Shown piece after piece: positions 47,346 through 49,659 of a stretch of 49,659 bases of DNA. Both the position numbers and the translations under genes were made by a program. The stretch is from Actinomycetes bacterium. Its GTDB lineage: Bacteria > Actinomycetota > Acidimicrobiia > Acidimicrobiales > RAAP-2. Under the pieces are notes generated by a model. That model was given only the letters and a program-made list of their open reading frames with translations, had not been told where the DNA came from and searched no databases. The DNA lies in NCBI GenBank assembly GCA_021782915.1, contig JAJXUK010000011.1, forward strand, positions 1 to 49,659. Reading direction: 5' to 3'. Position 1 is the first letter of the stretch; each line of letters begins with the position of its first letter.

Positions 47346-47993
47346 CAAACCCGTGGTGTCGGACGGGGAAGCAGCGAGTCTGCTCGACACTGGCGGCTGG
47401 CCCGAGGCTCGCAGCTCGTTGGTGACCCAGTACGTCGCCCGGCGATACCGTGGTCTGCGAGTGTGGACGCCGTCTTGGCGCACTTTCATGAGGTCGATTT
47501 CGAAGGGGCACCCCAGGCACTGGGATACGACGAAGTTGCTCACCAAGTGCTCACCTGCTCAGACGGCTTCATCGATCCGAACCCCTCCGATCTAGACATC
47601 TCTCGCCTCACCGAAGTCGGTCGGGTGATTCGTCGTCTCCACGACGCACCAAGCACGTCTGTCCCTCCTGTCGAAACGGTCTGGAACGTCGCCATCGCTC
47701 CGGACCGGGAAGACCTACTCTGCCACCACGATCAGGCGCCGTGGAACCTCGTGCGCCCGGCGAACAAGCTGACGTTCATCGATTGGGATAGTGCCGGACC
47801 GGGATCGAGACCTTGGGACCTGGCCTGCGCCGCCCATGGGTTCGTTCCGCTCTCCCCCGACGCCCCGTTCAGCGACCAGGTCGCTGCCCAGCGACTCGCA
47901 GCACTGATCCAGGGGCACGACCTCGACCAGAGGGAACGTGGTCGTCTGGTCGATATGCGGCTCTTCGGATTTGAAGGGGCATCAAGGGTCTGA
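47346..47993 (+). pseudogene. Broken aminoglycoside-phosphotransferase-family gene
   Basis: The open frame encodes an APH/choline-kinase-like protein: GDPVRRPAIPW, EVGRVIRRLHDAP, the catalytic loop HHDQAPWN (HxDxxxxN) and FIDWDSAGPGSRPWDLACAAHG. The N-terminal VGDPVRRP segment is in frame from at least 47418 but has no ATG, GTG or TTG before 47463; a TGA lies at 47343. The C-terminus changes abruptly near 47958 (RLFGFEGASRV, stop 47993), where a GGCTCTTCGG-type sequence begins, suggesting disruption by the ISL3 element. A GTG at 47463 could still express a shortened, probably inactive protein. Confidence 0.6.
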
Positions 47994-48366
47994 GCCGAGC
48001 GTTGTCGCCCATTCATCGTGCGTGCGCGAGACTCTATCCATGGCGCGACCGCGAAAGATCTCTGATCTGCCTGAGCAGAGTCCCCAAGAGATGATGGAGA
48101 TGATGCTCGGAGTCCGTGGCGTGCACGTGATCGGCATCGATGACGAAGTGAAGGTGTTGCGCGTGGTCGTTGAGACGCCTGCGAACGAGGCGGTGTGTCC
48201 TCAGTGCGCCACGTCGGCCGAGCTGTTCGACCGCCCGACACGCGACTTGGCGGGCGAACCAGTCTTTGGGCGAGAACTCGTCTTCGAGTGGCACGTGAGG
48301 CGGTGGCGCTGTCCCAATCATCGCTGCGAGACCGACACGTGGGACGAGGAGTTGCCCCTGGTCGGT
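47959..48366 (+). mobile_element. Remnant of an ISL3-family insertion sequence
   Basis: From the suspected terminal sequence GGCTCTTCGG (47959) through a transposase N-terminus. The element ends where a second, oppositely oriented ISL3 transposase begins near 48367. The right-hand end and target duplications cannot be recognised, so the left boundary is inference. Confidence 0.45.
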
Positions 48367-48396
48367 TCAGCCCAGTGGCGCGAGGCTCGCGAGTAG
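48040..48396 (+). pseudogene. Truncated ISL3-family transposase (N-terminal zinc-finger part)
   Basis: ATG 48040 starts MARPRKISDLPEQ. The 118-codon frame contains the zf-ISL3 region: two CxxC-like pairs (VCPQCAT and RRWRCPNHRC), the usual start of ISL3 transposases. The DDE catalytic domain is missing: from about residue 103 the sequence (LVGSAQWREARE) no longer follows the family and overlaps the antisense end of the next transposase gene. Insertion of the second element probably cut it off. Confidence 0.75.
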
Positions 48397-49638
48397 CGAC
48401 CAGTTGGGCTTGCCCGCGAATAGCAGGGCGCGCACCCGGTAGTTGCGAAAGTTGGTGAACCCAAAGGCGACGCGCTTCACGCGCTTGATCAAGTTATTCA
48501 TCGCTTCGGTCGGTCCGTTGGTGAAGTGGCAAGCGTGCCACGCGGTGATCTCGAGACGCCAGCGCTTGAGCGTTCGCCCGAGCGAGCGCACCTCGAGAGG
48601 GCGGATCTTGTCGGTGAGATCCTCAGCCAGCGCGTCGATCCACTCGAGGGCGAGTTTCTGATCCTGGTGTCCGTAGAGTTCGCGCACGGCCTCTTTCGCT
48701 TCCCAGGCAACCGCGACCTGCCCGTAGGGGTCGCCGGCGCGCAGGAGCCCACGCATCTTGTCCAGTCCCTTGTCGCTGAGGCGCTCACCAGCCATCGTGA
48801 GCAGGCGCCGCGCGCGGTAGAGGGGGTCGTTCTTTCGCCCGCGATGTCCGAGGACCTCGTTCTGGATGCGCCGGCGGCACTCGTCGATGCGTTCATTGGC
48901 CAGCTTGATCACGTGAAACGGATCGGCCACCTGGGTGACGTGGGGCAAGCAGGCGTCGAGGACGGCCTTGTAGGCGCCCGAGAGATCGAGGGTCGCGAAG
49001 GAGACACCCTCGCGCCAGGGCTCGCTCTGATCCATCAGCCACTGTCGCGGGGCGGGGCCGCCTCGTCCAGGCACGAGGTCGAGCAGCTGTCCACGTTTCA
49101 CGTCGACGATCGAAGTGATGAACTCGGTGCGGTGATAGGGCGCGGCGCGCACGAAGGCTGTTTCGTCGAGTCCCAAGGCTTCGACCTCACCGAAGCGTCC
49201 CGGGTGATCGACGAGCGCCTCGCCGTAGGCGACGACCACGTCGTTGATGGTGTGCCAGTCACAGCCCAGCTCCTCGGCCACCTCGTTGACGCTGCGGCCC
49301 TTGCGACCCACGTCCTCAGTCGCTCGCAGCGCCGCGCGCCGGGTCAACTTCATCCGGGGGTGGGCGATGCGAACGTCCTGCTCGGTCCAACTGGCGTTCG
49401 GACAAATCTCCTCCGCGCAGCGCCACCGTCGTTTGTGCCAGTGCAGGGCGGCGGGCTTGCCCGCAAACTGCAGATCGACGAGCACGACTTCGCGCCAGCC
49501 CTTCGCCTGAGCCGCCACACCACAGACCGCGCACCCCGGTCGCTCGCTGATCGATTCAATGTGCAACTCCACTCGCTCGTCGTCAGAGAACAAACCGAGG
49601 ACAGTGACCTCGGGAAGTCCGACCAGTCTCTCGAGCAT
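48367..49638 (-). CDS. ISL3-family transposase (intact)
   Basis: A 423-residue transposase of normal ISL3 length. The N-terminal zinc finger is PGCAVCGVAAQ and KRRWRCAEEICPN. HIGHLY conserved ISL3 segments follow: a helix-turn-helix-like VNEVAEELGCDWHTINDVV, LGLDETAFVR (first catalytic Asp), TLDLSGAYKAVLDACLPHVTQVADPFHVIKLAN (second Asp region), and FTNGPTEAMNNLIKRVKRVAFGFTNFRNYRVRALL, the family C-terminus with the final Glu. ATG 49638. It is different from the remnant to its left and still looks functional. Confidence 0.93.
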   Translation of the reverse strand: MLERLVGLPEVTVLGLFSDDERVELHIESISERPGCAVCGVAAQAKGWREVVLVDLQFAGKPAALHWHKRRWRCAEEICPNASWTEQDVRIAHPRMKLTRRAALRATEDVGRKGRSVNEVAEELGCDWHTINDVVVAYGEALVDHPGRFGEVEALGLDETAFVRAAPYHRTEFITSIVDVKRGQLLDLVPGRGGPAPRQWLMDQSEPWREGVSFATLDLSGAYKAVLDACLPHVTQVADPFHVIKLANERIDECRRRIQNEVLGHRGRKNDPLYRARRLLTMAGERLSDKGLDKMRGLLRAGDPYGQVAVAWEAKEAVRELYGHQDQKLALEWIDALAEDLTDKIRPLEVRSLGRTLKRWRLEITAWHACHFTNGPTEAMNNLIKRVKRVAFGFTNFRNYRVRALLFAGKPNWSLLASLAPLG

Positions 49639-49659
49639 CTTCCTCGGATCAGTCTCGAG
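48367..49659 (-). mobile_element. ISL3-family insertion sequence, running past the window edge
   Basis: Defined by the intact transposase gene. The upstream terminal repeat would lie beyond 49659. The downstream end is expected close to 48367 or somewhat to its left, but no matching inverted repeats are resolvable with one end missing. Confidence 0.6.

Overview
The window is a high-GC bacterial chromosome segment, most likely from an actinobacterium and probably from the Acidimicrobiia-like side of the phylum. The grounds are the strong G/C third-position bias, many GTG starts, 1 to 8 base start/stop overlaps (GTGA, ATGA), the cluster scpA-scpB-rluB-aroH-tyrA-aroA-cmk beside trpS, a DUF512 radical-SAM gene next to der, and a recurrent leaderless promoter pattern TANNNT-6 nt-ATG/GTG. 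There is no rRNA gene, so the class assignment is inference.

Layout. 1-3060 (+): the end of thiO, thiS, tRNA-Pro(GGG), an Old Yellow Enzyme family reductase and an FAD-dependent amine/amino-acid oxidoreductase with a structured leader. 3085-5937 (-): acetate uptake transporter (satP/yaaH type) and acetyl-CoA synthetase, separated by a hairpin-rich leader. 6094-10570: tryptophan genes, with trpC-F-B-A on the minus strand and trpD divergent; trpE and trpG are not here. 10567-13971 (-): gamma-carbonic-anhydrase-like protein, a 61-residue zinc-ribbon membrane protein, der and the PDZ/radical-SAM/DUF512 protein. 14018-16653: ispH, a polyprenol-phosphate-sugar-synthase-like glycosyltransferase and plsC. 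17195-18669: a small AT-richer insert carrying a MazG-like NTP pyrophosphohydrolase and, convergent to it, a membrane-anchored dUTPase/dCTP-deaminase-fold protein lacking catalytic residues.

18789-24239 (-): the chorismate-pathway and chromosome-segregation operon scpA, scpB, rluB, aroH, tyrA(ACT), aroA, cmk. 24290-25258: trpS, divergent from scpA. 25255-28981 (-): pyrG, Nudix hydrolase, XerD-type recombinase, M50 protease. 29029-33334 (-): a propionyl/acetyl-CoA synthetase, nadK, recN. 33537-38226 (+): a PAS-GAF-PAS-GGDEF-EAL protein, a crotonase-fold protein without the usual catalytic glutamates, and a two-TM potassium-channel/RCK protein. 38223-41342 (-): a rhodanese behind a CsoR/CstR-like operator, a cobalamin-independent methionine-synthase-like protein, DUF1810, a GNAT acetyltransferase and a membrane-anchored protein of unknown function.

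41849-45283 (-): a likely three-gene unit made of a large LuxR-type (LAL) ATPase regulator, an unknown 92-residue protein and a small secreted protein. After 45284 the sequence becomes accessory: a DUF302 gene, long stretches without genes, an orphan LacI-type palindrome, an ABM-like protein, a broken phosphotransferase, a truncated ISL3 transposase and an intact ISL3 transposase at the window edge.

Most of the window is biosynthetic and housekeeping. The most unusual points are the membrane-anchored dUTPase-fold/MazG insert, a leaderless 10-codon ORF translationally coupled to trpD, the consistent leaderless promoter spacing, and the LAL-regulator/secreted-peptide unit.
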